From the NCBI RefSeq assembly GCF_006538325.1, contig NZ_BJKK01000007.1, positions 1 through 64,000 of the forward strand: a stretch of 64,000 nt of DNA. Direction: 5' to 3'. Origin of the DNA: Alteromonas sp. KUL42 (GTDB lineage: Bacteria > Pseudomonadota > Gammaproteobacteria > Enterobacterales > Alteromonadaceae). Position numbers and translations under genes: made by a program. Below are positions 37,568-47,186 of this stretch, in pieces (positions within the stretch are counted from its first letter, which is position 1; each line of letters starts with the position of its first letter). Under the pieces are notes generated by a model. It was not told the origin of the DNA. It was given only the letters and a program-made list of their open reading frames with translations, and searched no databases.

Positions 37568-40051
37568 ATGAAAATGCGTTCACTGCTAAGTTTGACAATA
37601 GCAGGGCTGCTAAGTGCACCTGTATATGCCACAACGGTAACCGGTAAAGTGACGGACTCTACCGGTCAGCCTGTTGCTGGAGCAGAAGTTAAAATTGAGG
37701 GAACACGTCGTGTAGCCTTCACAGATGCAAATGGTATCTATCGTTTTGAAGACGTTAAGCAACCTCACATTCATTTGCACGTTTACTCTTCTGACTATAT
37801 TCATGGCGACAATGACCTCGGTGATGTCAGTACCGATCAGAATGTGGATTTTGTGCTTAAACCCGCCTCTGTTGAAAACATCGTTGTCACCGCCAATGCA
37901 TTGCAATCATCAGTACTAGAATCAGTAACACCTGTGACGGTAATAGGTGCTGACAAGCTGCGTAAGATTGAAGCACCTACGCTAGGGGAAACGCTAAAGA
38001 ACGCACCTGGCGTGCACAGTACGTATTTTGGCCCGGTATCGAGTAGCCCGGTTATTCGAGGCAACGATGGCCCTCGTGTGAAGATTGTTCAAAACGGCTT
38101 GGATGTGTCAGACGTTTCTCGCGTAGGTCCTGATCACAACGTAGCCACTACGTTGGCGAGCGCTACGCAAGTTGAAGTTTTGCGTGGACCTGCGACCTTA
38201 CAGTATGGCAGCGGTGCAATTGGTGGTGTGGTTAATGTGGTAGACAAACGCATTGCACAATATCAACTTGACGGCGTAGAAGGTGAAGCCGAAGTAAATT
38301 ACAGCACGGTAAATGAGGGTAAATATACTCGCGGTGATATTACCGGTGGCAATGGCAATATTGTGTGGCACCTCGATGGTTTTTATCGCAATACCGAGAA
38401 TGCTGATATACCTGGGTATGCATCTATAGAGCCCGATGAAGACGAACCAAAGGGTGTTCTTGAAAGCAGCGCAATGGAAACTACTAATGTTGTTGCTGGC
38501 CTTTCTTATGTTGCAGAGGAAGGCTATTTCGGCTTTGCTGTAGAAAAGCTAGACAATGAGTACGGTGTGCCGGGGCACAGTCATGCGCATGGTGAAGAAG
38601 AGCACGAGGACGATCATGAGCTTGAAGGTGATCACGAAGATGAACATGAAGAGCATGGTGCTGAAGGTGTGTTGCTTGATGTCGATATGACCCGCTATCA
38701 AGCTGCTGGTGAATGGCATTCACCAGTACAAGGCTTAACCAATGTGAAGTTCGCCGCGGCTTACACCGACTACGAACACGCTGAAATTGAAGATGGCGTT
38801 CCCGGTACTGTATTTACTAACAAGAGCAGCGATATTCGTTTGTCGGCCTATCACGAAGAAATAAGCGGTTGGCACGGTGTATTCGGATTGCAGTTCAATC
38901 ACAGTGATTATAACGCAGTAGGTGAAGAAGCGTTCACTCCAGCGAATACGACATCTGGCTTTGCGCTTTATTTAATTGAGCAGAAGAAGGTTGGTGATGT
39001 TACGTTTGAGCTAGGTGGGCGATTAGAGCGCACCACACTAGATGCCGATGATAGCGAAATTGAACTCGAAATTGCGCATGATGAACACGACGAGCACGAA
39101 GGTGAAGAGCACGAAGGCGAGGAGCACGACGAACACGAAGAGCATGACGCTCATGAGTTAGCGTTTGATTTTCCTGAGTATGACTTTACCAGCCTTTCAT
39201 TGTCAGCGGGCGCAAATTGGGAATACATTGAAGGCTACTCTGTTGCCCTAACACTTTCTCGTAGCGAACGAGCACCTAGTCAGCAAGAGCTATTCTCAGC
39301 GGGCCAACACTTGGCAACGCAAAGTTATGAAGTTGGCCTTATTTTCGATATGGACGAAGAAGGCCATATTGAAGAAACGCTAAAAAGTGTTAATGAGGAA
39401 GTGAGTACCAACCTTGATATTACTTTCCGTAAATTTACTGGCGATTGGGGTTACAGTGTATCGCTGTTCTACAATCAAGCTGACGATTATATTTTTCAAA
39501 CCAGCACTGGCTTGATTGCACTGGGTGGGCATGATGAGCACGAAGAAGAAGGTGTGGAAGAGGAGCATGATCACGAAGACGAGAGTCATGCAGATGAAGA
39601 AGGCTTACCGGTCTATTACTTCCAGCAAGCCGATGCTGACATTTGGGGCTTCGAAGCCGAAACCTATATCGACTTAAGTAACACGCTTCGTTTAACCATG
39701 TTTGCTGATTATATTCGCGCTGAAATAGAAGATGACAACCTTCCTCGCACACCGCCAATGCGCTTTGGTAGCGAGTTAAGTTACGCAAACGATGGTTTAA
39801 GTGCGGATGTGGGGTTCACATGGTATGACACGCAAACCGATGTGGCTTCGTTTGAAACTGCAACGGATGGGTACACACTTGTAAATGCCAGTGTTCAATA
39901 CGAGTTTGGTGGTCAGGGTGTCGATTGGATTGTATTTGCGCGAGGCGATAACCTGACGGATGAAGAAGCGCGTGTACACACGTCATTTTTGAAAGATCAG
40001 GCGCCCCTACCTGGACGTAACTTCACCGTTGGTGTTCGTGCAATGTTCTAG
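37568..40051 (+). CDS. TonB-dependent receptor with histidine/acid-rich loops, likely zinc uptake (ZnuD-like)
   Basis: An outer-membrane receptor of about 827 residues from ATG 37568, where GGAAG sits 7 bases upstream; signal peptide MKMRSLLSLTIAGLLSAPVYA. It has a CarboxypepD_reg-like N-terminal domain (VTGKVTDSTGQPVAGAEVKI), a plug (TPVTVIGADKLR, RGNDGPRVKIVQNGLD, LRGPATLQYGSGAIGGVVNV) and a 22-strand barrel ending LPGRNFTVGVRAMF. Three predicted extracellular loops are extremely rich in His, Glu and Asp (about 38577-38660, 39076-39160, 39526-39600), as in the neisserial zinc receptor ZnuD. With the two Zur-like boxes upstream, zinc import under zinc starvation is strongly suggested. A terminator follows at 40098. 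Confidence 0.92.
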   Translation: MKMRSLLSLTIAGLLSAPVYATTVTGKVTDSTGQPVAGAEVKIEGTRRVAFTDANGIYRFEDVKQPHIHLHVYSSDYIHGDNDLGDVSTDQNVDFVLKPASVENIVVTANALQSSVLESVTPVTVIGADKLRKIEAPTLGETLKNAPGVHSTYFGPVSSSPVIRGNDGPRVKIVQNGLDVSDVSRVGPDHNVATTLASATQVEVLRGPATLQYGSGAIGGVVNVVDKRIAQYQLDGVEGEAEVNYSTVNEGKYTRGDITGGNGNIVWHLDGFYRNTENADIPGYASIEPDEDEPKGVLESSAMETTNVVAGLSYVAEEGYFGFAVEKLDNEYGVPGHSHAHGEEEHEDDHELEGDHEDEHEEHGAEGVLLDVDMTRYQAAGEWHSPVQGLTNVKFAAAYTDYEHAEIEDGVPGTVFTNKSSDIRLSAYHEEISGWHGVFGLQFNHSDYNAVGEEAFTPANTTSGFALYLIEQKKVGDVTFELGGRLERTTLDADDSEIELEIAHDEHDEHEGEEHEGEEHDEHEEHDAHELAFDFPEYDFTSLSLSAGANWEYIEGYSVALTLSRSERAPSQQELFSAGQHLATQSYEVGLIFDMDEEGHIEETLKSVNEEVSTNLDITFRKFTGDWGYSVSLFYNQADDYIFQTSTGLIALGGHDEHEEEGVEEEHDHEDESHADEEGLPVYYFQQADADIWGFEAETYIDLSNTLRLTMFADYIRAEIEDDNLPRTPPMRFGSELSYANDGLSADVGFTWYDTQTDVASFETATDGYTLVNASVQYEFGGQGVDWIVFARGDNLTDEEARVHTSFLKDQAPLPGRNFTVGVRAMF

Positions 40052-40097
40052 TAAGGCGTTAGCATAAGTTAACACGCTTTAACTTAATCTTATCGAT

Positions 40098-40124
40098 AAG
40101 CGGTGTTTCCAACACCGCTTTTTT
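40098..40124 (+). terminator. Intrinsic terminator after the TonB receptor
   Basis: AAGCGGTGTT and AACACCGCTT form a perfect 10-bp stem around TCC, followed by TTTT. Confidence 0.88.
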
Positions 40125-40177
40125 CGTTATAGTGAAAAATTATTCTTAGTTTCCTGATTAAGTAATAGGGACCCCAA

Positions 40178-40801
40178 ATGCATCAGCTTAAACAGTGGCT
40201 AGAATCGCTTACCTCGCAGCACGTTGTAGTGGGGTATGGAAGTTTACTGAGCAAAGATAGCCGTGAACGCTTTTCAAATATTCACACCACAAGCTTACCG
40301 GTAACTGTACAAGGTTTCGAACGTGCTTGGGTTACACGCAGTATTCAGGAAAAGCAAACCTATGTGGGTGCCGTAACGAAATCAAGCAGCCAGCTTAACG
40401 CTCAGCTCATTCCCACAGATATAAACCCTTCGCTTAAAGAGCGCGAAAAGGACTACCGTTTTGTGAAAGTTAACTTGCAAGATATTGCGTTTGTGAATGA
40501 GGGGTTAGACAACTTATGCCTAAGCTACGATGCCTTGGAGCAATTGTCTTTCTGGATATGCGAGACACTAGACTGTGTGCCTCCATCGCTAGATTTTCCT
40601 GTGAATCAAAGCTATGTTGATACGTGTATGTCAGGATGCCTAGAACATGGTGGTGTTGGGGAAGCGGAAGCATTCTTCGCTACCACACAGTTATGGGAGC
40701 ACCCTAGAAGTAGTGACAGAAAAAATCCGCAATACCCAAGGGCTGCAAAGGTCAGTCGCAATATACAAGATGAAATAGATCGCATCATTGGGCAAGCTTA
40801 A
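40178..40801 (+). CDS. Gamma-glutamylcyclotransferase-like protein
   Basis: A 207-residue protein starting with the GGCT/AIG2-fold signature VVVGYGSLLSKDSRERF (YGSLLS), followed by a VQGFERAW strand typical of the fold, and an acidic centre. Family members open gamma-glutamyl or related bonds; the catalytic glutamate cannot be fixed with certainty. The C-terminal part (DRKNPQYPRAAKVS) resembles a family of marine gammaproteobacterial proteins. Single gene after the zinc receptor terminator. Confidence 0.72.
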   Translation: MHQLKQWLESLTSQHVVVGYGSLLSKDSRERFSNIHTTSLPVTVQGFERAWVTRSIQEKQTYVGAVTKSSSQLNAQLIPTDINPSLKEREKDYRFVKVNLQDIAFVNEGLDNLCLSYDALEQLSFWICETLDCVPPSLDFPVNQSYVDTCMSGCLEHGGVGEAEAFFATTQLWEHPRSSDRKNPQYPRAAKVSRNIQDEIDRIIGQA

Positions 40802-40863
40802 AAAACGGCGTTACACGACACTTTCCATGAGATTTTACAAGAGAGACTACATGAGACGTTACA

Positions 40864-41382
40864 TTGAACAGTAATTCCACGAATTTATACTCTGAGCGCT
40901 TATGCCTTCGGCCTTTAACACTGGCCGATCAGCATTGGGTATTAGCACTTCAGCAAGATGCACTGTGGCTTAAATATATAGGCAGCAAAGGGGTGAATAC
41001 CCTTCAAGATGCGTGCGACTATATTGAAAATACTAATGCACAGCGTCAGGAGTGGGGCTATGGTTTATGGGCAGTTGAAGACAAACATACCGCACAACCT
41101 CTAGGAGTGTGTGGGTTATTTAATCGGTTTGCCTTTCAGTGCCCCGATTTGGGTTTTGCTATGCTGCCTGAGTCGCGAGGAAAGGGAATATGCCAAGAGG
41201 CATGCCATGCAGTGATTGCATGGGCAAAGGCGCAAAACTACACTTTCCTCACGGCCATGACCCACCCAGAAAACAGTGCATCACAATGTGTTTTACAACG
41301 GGTTGGATTTACCAAACAGGGCGTGTTTTTCGACAAAGCTTTTTCTGGGCAAACACTGTTCTGGTTGAGTTTGATTGATTAG
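40864..41382 (+). CDS. GNAT-family N-acetyltransferase (RimJ/RimL-like)
   Basis: A 172-residue acetyltransferase starting at TTG 40864: SERLCLRPLTLADQHWVLAL is the standard N-terminus, YGLWAVEDKHTAQPLGVCGLF the central strands, LGFAMLPESRGKGICQEAC the acetyl-CoA loop (RGKGIC in place of RGxGxA), and SASQCVLQRVGFTKQGV the C-terminal motif. Substrate unknown. The hairpin at 41381-41408 overlaps its stop. Confidence 0.88.
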   Translation: MNSNSTNLYSERLCLRPLTLADQHWVLALQQDALWLKYIGSKGVNTLQDACDYIENTNAQRQEWGYGLWAVEDKHTAQPLGVCGLFNRFAFQCPDLGFAMLPESRGKGICQEACHAVIAWAKAQNYTFLTAMTHPENSASQCVLQRVGFTKQGVFFDKAFSGQTLFWLSLID

Positions 41383-41408
41383 AGCGTGCTTGTTTTCTCA
41401 CACGCTCT
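41381..41408. terminator. Stem-loop between convergent genes
   Basis: AGAGCGTG and CACGCTCT form perfect 8-bp arms around a 12-nt loop directly at the GNAT stop. T-tracts are weak on both sides, so termination efficiency is uncertain. Confidence 0.5.
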
Positions 41409-41449
41409 GTTCACACTGGAATGCCGTTATATGCCTCCAGCTATGTTGT

Positions 41450-42059
41450 TTAAAGTGGTGGAAGCACAGTTACTTTTTTAATAACAATTGGTTCAATAGG
41501 CACGTTGTTAGCATTGAGTCGAATTGAATACTCGGTTTCAACTTCTGACATTGCATCAACAATGTCTTCTCCTTCAACAATGACACCAAAAACGGCGTAC
41601 CCCCAGTCTCTTCCGGGGTTTAAGCTGGTATTGTCATTCACATTAAAAAACGAACTGCCTATTGGCTGTATGTGGTTCGCTTTGTCTTGCCATCGCGATA
41701 GTGTGCAAGTCATTGGTCAAGCCATTTCCCGATTCGTTGAAAATATCGGGAAAGTTAGACTTTCCGTTAAAGTCCGCCGTGTAGCCCCCACCTTGTACAA
41801 CAAACCCTGGCACTATGCGGTGGAAAATGGTGTCTTCGTACGCGCGTTTATCAACATAACGCAAGAAGTTGTTTACTGTGATCGGGGCGCGTCGTCTATC
41901 CAATTCTACAATAATGTCGCCCATGGTCGTTTCAAACTTAACCCTAGGGTAATAGTTATCTGGTTGTACATGGGAGCCGTCGTCGTTTTTTGCAGCAACA
42001 GTGACGGTACTAAATGCAATAAGTAAGAATGAGATAAAACTAAACAGTGTCTTATTCAT
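41450..42059 (-). pseudogene. Periplasmic cyclophilin-type peptidyl-prolyl isomerase, single-base frameshift
   Basis: The protein starts MNKTLFSFISFLLIAFSTVTVAAK (signal peptide, ATG 42057-42059, AGGATT upstream) and shows the cyclophilin core VKFETTMGDIIVELD, TIFHRIVPGFVVQGGGYT and IAMARQSEPHTANRQF. The frame then breaks; the remainder FFNVNDNTSLNPGRDWGYAVFGVIVEGEDIVD is in another frame. Removing one base near 41651 (the G of TTCGTTTTTT on the coding strand) restores a continuous ORF ending at 41450. All expected catalytic-loop residues are otherwise present, so this is a very recent mutation or a sequence error. Confidence 0.85.
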
Positions 42060-42075
42060 GAATAATCCTATTTTT

Positions 42076-43287
42076 TCAACGTTTTGCGGTGCCCAAGATA
42101 ACGAATTTTTTATCGCTGGCAAGTACTTTAGCACCACCGAATAGCTTTTTGAGTTTAATGTGGTAATCGAGATGACGGTTTCCCACTACCACTAAATGGC
42201 CACTTTTCATCAACAGTTCACGTGCGTCATTAAACATTTGCCACGCGATGTGATCGGTAATTACATTTTGTTGATGGAATGGCGGATTACAGAGTACTTT
42301 AGTGACCTTTGGACGAGGCTCTCGGGCAATCAAATTTTCTAAACAGTTACTTGCAACAAACTCGCATTGGCCAATTTTATCGGGGAAATTGTTGAGCACG
42401 TTAAGGCGCGCACTTTCAAGCGCCATATAAGACTCATCAACAAAAATAACCTTGCAATCAGGGGCTATCGCTAATGCATTGACGCCTAATACGCCGTTGC
42501 CACAACCTAAATCGACAACTACATCATTACTACTTACTGTCATGTGCTCAAGCATTATTCTTGCGCCAATATCCAGTGATTGACGTGAAAACACGTTGGC
42601 AAGATTATCCAGCGTCAAAGCAACGCCGCTCGTTCCTTTACACTCCCAACGGGTTGGGTAGGGAGAGGTATGTTGCTTCTTATCTTGTCGTGGCGTCGAA
42701 AAAATAAGTCGCGACTTTTTCTTCGCAAGGGAGGTGGTGGTTTCGCCAATATACTTTTCAAACAACGCAAGTACAGACTTGGTGATGGATTTTACTTTTC
42801 CGGCAGCGATAACACGGGTTTGTGTTGTTAAGTAAGGTTGTAAGTCGATAAGCTGTTGTTCAAGTAACGCCAAGGCTCGCGGCACTTTAATTACTACTAC
42901 GCTCGGAGTTTGGTTTGAATTTAGGGGTAAAGGTTGAACACTGGTAAGCACTGTTACTGGCTCAAATGACGCATGATCACTTGCGTTATCAAGTAACGCA
43001 TTTCCTGCCAAGTTCTCTTTAAGCGAGCGTGTGGCAATATAGGAGTCTGAAATCCACAGCGGCTTCAAATAGGAAAACCAGCAACCCAGTGTACCAAAGT
43101 CATCATTGTAAATCGCAAGAGGTGAGTCTTGCGTTATCGCAACAGCACTTTCACTTTGCAGATTTTCAATGTATTCAATAATGAGCTCATCCGCACTGTC
43201 CCACGCTTGTAAGCTCACATGCTGATGTTTCTGCGGGTAGCGGATCAAACTGAGTTGACGGTCTGCAAATAAAAATTCTGTATTCAT
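42076..43287 (-). CDS. rlmG: 23S rRNA (guanine-1835-N2)-methyltransferase
   Basis: The 403-residue protein has the two-domain build of RlmG/RsmC. The N-terminal half is a degenerate methyltransferase domain. The C-terminal half is catalytic, with DVVVDLGCGNGVLGVNAL (SAM site), KVIFVDESYMALESARLN and the guanine-N2 motif CNPPFHQQ. The order and length match RlmG of gammaproteobacteria (~380-400). RsmC (~340) is the alternative. Start ATG 43287. It lies 16 bp upstream of the cyclophilin gene on the same strand, so the two may be cotranscribed. Confidence 0.9.
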   Translation of the reverse strand: MNTEFLFADRQLSLIRYPQKHQHVSLQAWDSADELIIEYIENLQSESAVAITQDSPLAIYNDDFGTLGCWFSYLKPLWISDSYIATRSLKENLAGNALLDNASDHASFEPVTVLTSVQPLPLNSNQTPSVVVIKVPRALALLEQQLIDLQPYLTTQTRVIAAGKVKSITKSVLALFEKYIGETTTSLAKKKSRLIFSTPRQDKKQHTSPYPTRWECKGTSGVALTLDNLANVFSRQSLDIGARIMLEHMTVSSNDVVVDLGCGNGVLGVNALAIAPDCKVIFVDESYMALESARLNVLNNFPDKIGQCEFVASNCLENLIAREPRPKVTKVLCNPPFHQQNVITDHIAWQMFNDARELLMKSGHLVVVGNRHLDYHIKLKKLFGGAKVLASDKKFVILGTAKR

Positions 43288-43537
43288 GGAAAAAGTAAGT
43301 GGGCCTTAAAACGCGTACAATGTGTACTTTATATGGCGACAAACACCGTATTAATTTACCCCGTAGAATACCATTTTCTGCTGCTAAGGACATGCATCAA
43401 TTATACTTGAAGTCTAAATACAACTGACACTCGTATGTTATACACAATCTGTGCGGACTGGTATTAAGCTCGTATGTTAAGCTAGATATGTTGTAAAGCG
43501 GTTTGCAATAACGCAGACAAGCAATCAAAAGGTCCTC

Positions 43538-44194
43538 ATGCAGTTTTCGTTATTTGACAAAAGTACTGATGGCACACCGGGCAATGGTGAAGAAAAAGTA
43601 CGTTCATCACTGGAGTCGATGTTGCTGCCTTTGCCTGATGCGCACGTACAGTATTTTCCCAATGCAATTGCAAGCGCTCACGCCGATAACTACTTTGAAA
43701 CTCTTAAAGCTCAGTTACCGTGGCGGCAAGATGTTATAAAGCTGTTTGGCAAATCGGTCAAAATTCCGCGCTTACAGAGTTGGCATGGTGACCCTCAATG
43801 TCAATATACTTACTCCCATTTAACCATGCAGCCGAATCCGTGGACGCATGAACTCACCGATATAAAAACACTATGTGAGTCGTTGTCGGGTTCACGGTTT
43901 AATAGCGTACTGGCGAATTGGTATCGAGATGGGCAAGACAGCATGAGCTTTCACGCCGATGATGAGGCAGAACTAGGTGCGAACCCTGTTATTGCTTCAG
44001 TAACCTTTGGGCAAGCCAGACCGTTTGTGTTTAAGCACAAAGTTACCCGAGCAACCTATCGATATACGCTTAACCACGGTAGCGTGCTAGTGATGGCGGG
44101 CGAAACACAGCGACATTATGTGCATGGCATAGCAAAGACGGCAAAACCGATAGGTGGTAGAATTAATCTCACATTCCGACAGCTGATTTTGTAG
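43538..44194 (+). CDS. alkB: AlkB-type Fe(II)/2-oxoglutarate dioxygenase for alkylated DNA repair
   Basis: A 218-residue protein with the ALKBH2-like pattern: PRLQSWHGD, LANWYRDGQDSMSFHADDE (iron ligands His and Asp in HAD), ASVTFGQARPFVFKHK, HGSVLVMAGETQRHYVHGI (third iron ligand His) and RINLTFRQL (2-oxoglutarate-binding Arg pair). It removes 1-methyladenine/3-methylcytosine lesions oxidatively. It is nearer to the ALKBH2/3-like branch than to E. coli AlkB itself. First of three rightward genes with bolA-like and a nucleotidyltransferase. Confidence 0.92.
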   Translation: MQFSLFDKSTDGTPGNGEEKVRSSLESMLLPLPDAHVQYFPNAIASAHADNYFETLKAQLPWRQDVIKLFGKSVKIPRLQSWHGDPQCQYTYSHLTMQPNPWTHELTDIKTLCESLSGSRFNSVLANWYRDGQDSMSFHADDEAELGANPVIASVTFGQARPFVFKHKVTRATYRYTLNHGSVLVMAGETQRHYVHGIAKTAKPIGGRINLTFRQLIL

Positions 44195-44255
44195 ATATTG
44201 TTTGTCGGTGCATATTGTAGATGTAGATTGTAACTATTTGGGGTAAGCAGAGATA

Positions 44256-44576
44256 ATGGAAGTAAAAGCGTTTTTAGAATCAGCTATTCAATCGGCTTTA
44301 GCGCCAAGCTATCTTGATGTCGTTGACGAAAGTTATATGCACAATGTGCCAGACGGAGCCCAAAGCCACTTTAAAGTAACTGTGGTAAGCGACGCATTTG
44401 AAGGTAAGCGTTTGTTAGCACGTCACCGTGAAATAAACGCCCTAGCGGCGGATGCCCTTGCAGGGCCTGTGCATGCATTAGCCTTGCATACTTATACCCC
44501 TAACGAGTGGGAAGATAAAGGAGGGCAAGCTATCGCCTCACCCCAGTGTTTAGGTGGAAGTAAGCAAGACAACTAG
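44256..44576 (+). CDS. BolA-family protein
   Basis: A 106-residue BolA-like protein: LESAIQSALAPSYLDVVDESYMHN, SHFKVTVVSDAFEGKRLLARHREINALAADALAG and a final HALALHTYTPNEW are the family's alpha-beta core and signature. The conserved Cys/His that bind the [2Fe-2S] cluster with Grx4 would be the His of SYMHN and the C-terminal HTY region. BolA itself rather than IbaG is favoured by length. Gene follows alkB by 61 bp. Confidence 0.9.
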   Translation: MEVKAFLESAIQSALAPSYLDVVDESYMHNVPDGAQSHFKVTVVSDAFEGKRLLARHREINALAADALAGPVHALALHTYTPNEWEDKGGQAIASPQCLGGSKQDN

Positions 44577-44585
44577 TTCACAATC

Positions 44586-45167
44586 ATGCAACCAAGGTCC
44601 TATTCTATCTTACCTGAACACTATGAAGCTGTTTCGGCTCTTATAGCGGCTGATGCGTTTAGAATGGCCTGCTTAACTGCCTTGCGTAGTATGGCGTTAC
44701 CGCAAGGTTATATAGGGGCGGGCTTTTTGCGCAATGCCATTTGGGATGCGCTGCATAACAAAGCCTTCGCTACCCCGCTTAATGATGTGGATGTTATTTA
44801 CTTTTGTCCAAACAGTACCCAAAGCCAAGATAAACACATAGAGGCCGAGTTGGCGAGACTAATGCCTGACGTGAATTGGCAGGTAAAAAATCAGGCGAGA
44901 ATGCACCTTCTACACGGTCACGAGCCCTATGCCTCTTGTGAAGAAGCTATTTCATATTGGGTAGAACGAGAAACCTGTGTAGCAATAAAGTTAAACGATA
45001 ACGACAAACTGGAACTGCTAGCTCCCTTTGGCTTAACAAGTAGTTTCGAAGGTAGTTTAAGCATAAATCCCATGCATGGTAGACCCGATGTGTTTCGCGC
45101 AAGAGTTGAAGCCAAACAGTGGTTAACACAGTGGCCGAAACTTAGGTTGGAAAAAGAAACTTTTTAA
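44586..45167 (+). CDS. Nucleotidyltransferase-family protein (PF06042-like)
   Basis: A 193-residue protein with GYIGAGFLRNAIWDALH and TPLNDVDVIYF, the Gly-Ala-Gly and Asp-x-Asp of the DUF925/nucleotidyltransferase_39 family, and a C-terminal MHGRPDVFRARVEAKQWL segment typical of it. Function unknown. Nine bp after the bolA-like gene, so probably cotranscribed. Confidence 0.82.
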   Translation: MQPRSYSILPEHYEAVSALIAADAFRMACLTALRSMALPQGYIGAGFLRNAIWDALHNKAFATPLNDVDVIYFCPNSTQSQDKHIEAELARLMPDVNWQVKNQARMHLLHGHEPYASCEEAISYWVERETCVAIKLNDNDKLELLAPFGLTSSFEGSLSINPMHGRPDVFRARVEAKQWLTQWPKLRLEKETF

Positions 45168-45214
45168 CCCTTGCTCGCATTCCTTTCTTTGCTTTAACAA
45201 GGCCGTATTTTTAT

Positions 45215-46591
45215 TTATGGTTTTTGCCTTGCCTTTGTGGTTGTAGTAACGGCAACCACTTTGGATGCAATATCTATAATAGTCGTATTTTCACTCATGG
45301 CCTGCTTTTGCATACGTCGGTGCGCGTCATTTTCGCTAATGTGGAATTTTTCCATGATCACCAATTTGGCGCGACTAATTAGTTTTTGTTCGTTAATTGC
45401 GCGTTTAGCATCTTCCAGTTCTCTTTCAACATCTTCGATATGTTGGGCTTGTGAGCGCAATAAATCGTAAAAAGATCGATGAGCCGACAGTGTTTGAGTT
45501 TGCTCTGTCAATGACGAAACCTTTTTGTTTCTGTTTATTCCCTCTTTCGTTTGCTTGTCTTCAGCTTTTCCTTCTTCAATCAAACCAGGCATACTTGGAT
45601 CAAACAACAACGTTAACGGTGAACCATCCGTAGCATGTTGGTGATTGAAGCTTTCAATCAATTGCTGGTGGTTAGCCATCTCATTTTTTGCATCGATCAC
45701 CTTTTGGTTTGCCTGTTGAAGTAAAGCCTCCGTCAGCTGCACTTCAATATTTTGCAGGGCATCAATACGCCGCGTTGCGATATCAAACCACACTTCTGAA
45801 ATCTCTGATGCTATAGGGCTTCCATTGCTTAATTGAGAAATCATGTTTCTAAGCTGCATAATGTCAGATGCTGCGGAACTACTTTCCAGCTCAACAAATG
45901 CCTGTTGAAGTGCCCTGTCACTGAATTCATTGAAAATTGCAAAATGGCGTTCTTGCGCCTGCTGAAGTGTCGTCAGTTTCTCGCAAAGGCTAACATCGAA
46001 GTGGGTTTCAGCAAAACCTATAGCTCCCCATGCACGTTCTTGCCCAGCATATTCTTTTGCTTGCATAAAATTAAAAAGTGCAACGAGAAGTCGTGTTATA
46101 GCAGGGTCGCTTGCAATATCTGCTGCTTCAAAAACAACCGTTAATAAACTTGCAATAAGACGGCTAAAAGCGCGAGTAGAGTCAAGTGGTGAAAGGTTTT
46201 GTTGTGTAATTTTATCCCTCAATATAGAGAGGTGATCTGCTGCTTGCATGGCAAGTGTAATACTGCTGAGTAGTCGCGGATTCCCTGACTGAATAGAGTC
46301 TGTCAGATACAGCGACTTCAACTGACTGTTAAGAGCCGACTCAGCTTCATCACTCGCGACAAGGTACTGTTGTCGCTCACTAACATAACGCTCACCTTGG
46401 GAAGCAAGATAGATATTGCTTGCTCCTCGTTCTTTTTGCAGTGCATGAATGAGCTCTCGCACCGCTATTACAATGCGGCAATTACTCGATAATTGCTCTA
46501 AAACGGCGATTTCCGCGCGTTTCGTTGCCAATAGAAAACGCTTTGTTGCGTCACTGCACAATGCACTGAAAGATTCAGATTGTTTAAGCAT
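45215..46591 (-). CDS. nasR: NasR-like nitrate-responsive antiterminator (NIT plus ANTAR domains)
   Basis: A 458-residue protein. The N-terminal ~300 residues are a NIT (nitrate- and nitrite-sensing) helical domain, recognisable by VRELIHALQKERGASNIYLAS and the long four-helix pattern. The C-terminus is an ANTAR RNA-binding domain (ISRAKLVIMEKFHISENDAHRRMQ). The same architecture is found in Klebsiella NasR, which binds hairpins in nas leader RNA when nitrate is present and prevents termination. Both the nirB and nrtA leaders here carry hairpins and a terminator. About 75 extra residues, Lys/Glu-rich, separate the domains compared with NasR. It is transcribed away from the nir-nas genes. Confidence 0.85.
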   Translation of the reverse strand: MLKQSESFSALCSDATKRFLLATKRAEIAVLEQLSSNCRIVIAVRELIHALQKERGASNIYLASQGERYVSERQQYLVASDEAESALNSQLKSLYLTDSIQSGNPRLLSSITLAMQAADHLSILRDKITQQNLSPLDSTRAFSRLIASLLTVVFEAADIASDPAITRLLVALFNFMQAKEYAGQERAWGAIGFAETHFDVSLCEKLTTLQQAQERHFAIFNEFSDRALQQAFVELESSSAASDIMQLRNMISQLSNGSPIASEISEVWFDIATRRIDALQNIEVQLTEALLQQANQKVIDAKNEMANHQQLIESFNHQHATDGSPLTLLFDPSMPGLIEEGKAEDKQTKEGINRNKKVSSLTEQTQTLSAHRSFYDLLRSQAQHIEDVERELEDAKRAINEQKLISRAKLVIMEKFHISENDAHRRMQKQAMSENTTIIDIASKVVAVTTTTKARQKP

Positions 46592-46898
46592 AATGATTAT
46601 TTGCTGTTATTACGTCTTAGGCGACAAGATAGATAGGAACTTGTTGCTTACTGAATAATTAAAAATACACAGCACAACACGCTCCCGAATATTCTAATAC
46701 CTTAGCCTGCAACAGCTATGCCTTATTTCGACAAGTTCAGTAATTTCCTCTAAGGTGATAAACCTTAACTGAGGCTAGGCAGGAAAAGATGGAGGATTTT
46801 TAGAAATTAGACCAAAACTTAATTTGATCCAGTAGCAGAGAAAAGCGTAATTCGGAAAGGTTGGCTGCACCATTATGGCGCAACCAAGCAGTGATATA
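46592..46898. other. Intergenic stretch with one stem-loop
   Basis: No gene is supported. TTGGCTGCACCA (46861-46872) and TGGCGCAACCAA (46876-46887) pair over 12 positions (two G-U) with a TTA loop, 12 bp after the stop of the small membrane gene, a probable transcription end or mRNA-stabilising structure. The remainder should hold the nasR promoter. Confidence 0.5.
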
Positions 46899-47186
46899 TC
46901 AGTTTCTAACGACGCGTAAAAACCAGCCCACGAAAAGGGAGATAAGAAACCCAAAAAAGGTAACTAAGATTGTAATGGTGAGCATCTGACCAGAAAAGTC
47001 GGCGTTTTCACCGGTCTGTTCACTAACTAACATGCCAGAAGCTTGAAAAATAAAAAGTGCGGCAACTGAAAATAGTAATATTACCGCAGTCGACATTAGT
47101 GTCGCTTTCCAATACGCCTTAGGTGACATCCAGTGAATTGCGCCAGCCACACAGACGCATAAAATGGTGAGTGTATAGGGTACCAC
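46899..47186 (-). CDS. Small integral membrane protein, unknown
   Basis: The 95-residue protein has three predicted transmembrane helices (YTLTILCVCVAGAIHWM, ATLMSTAVILLFSVAALFIF, MLTITILVTFFGFLISLFVGW). Not recognised otherwise. It is divergent from sulP, with the 239-bp gap providing both promoters. Confidence 0.65.
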   Translation of the reverse strand: MVPYTLTILCVCVAGAIHWMSPKAYWKATLMSTAVILLFSVAALFIFQASGMLVSEQTGENADFSGQMLTITILVTFFGFLISLFVGWFLRVVRN

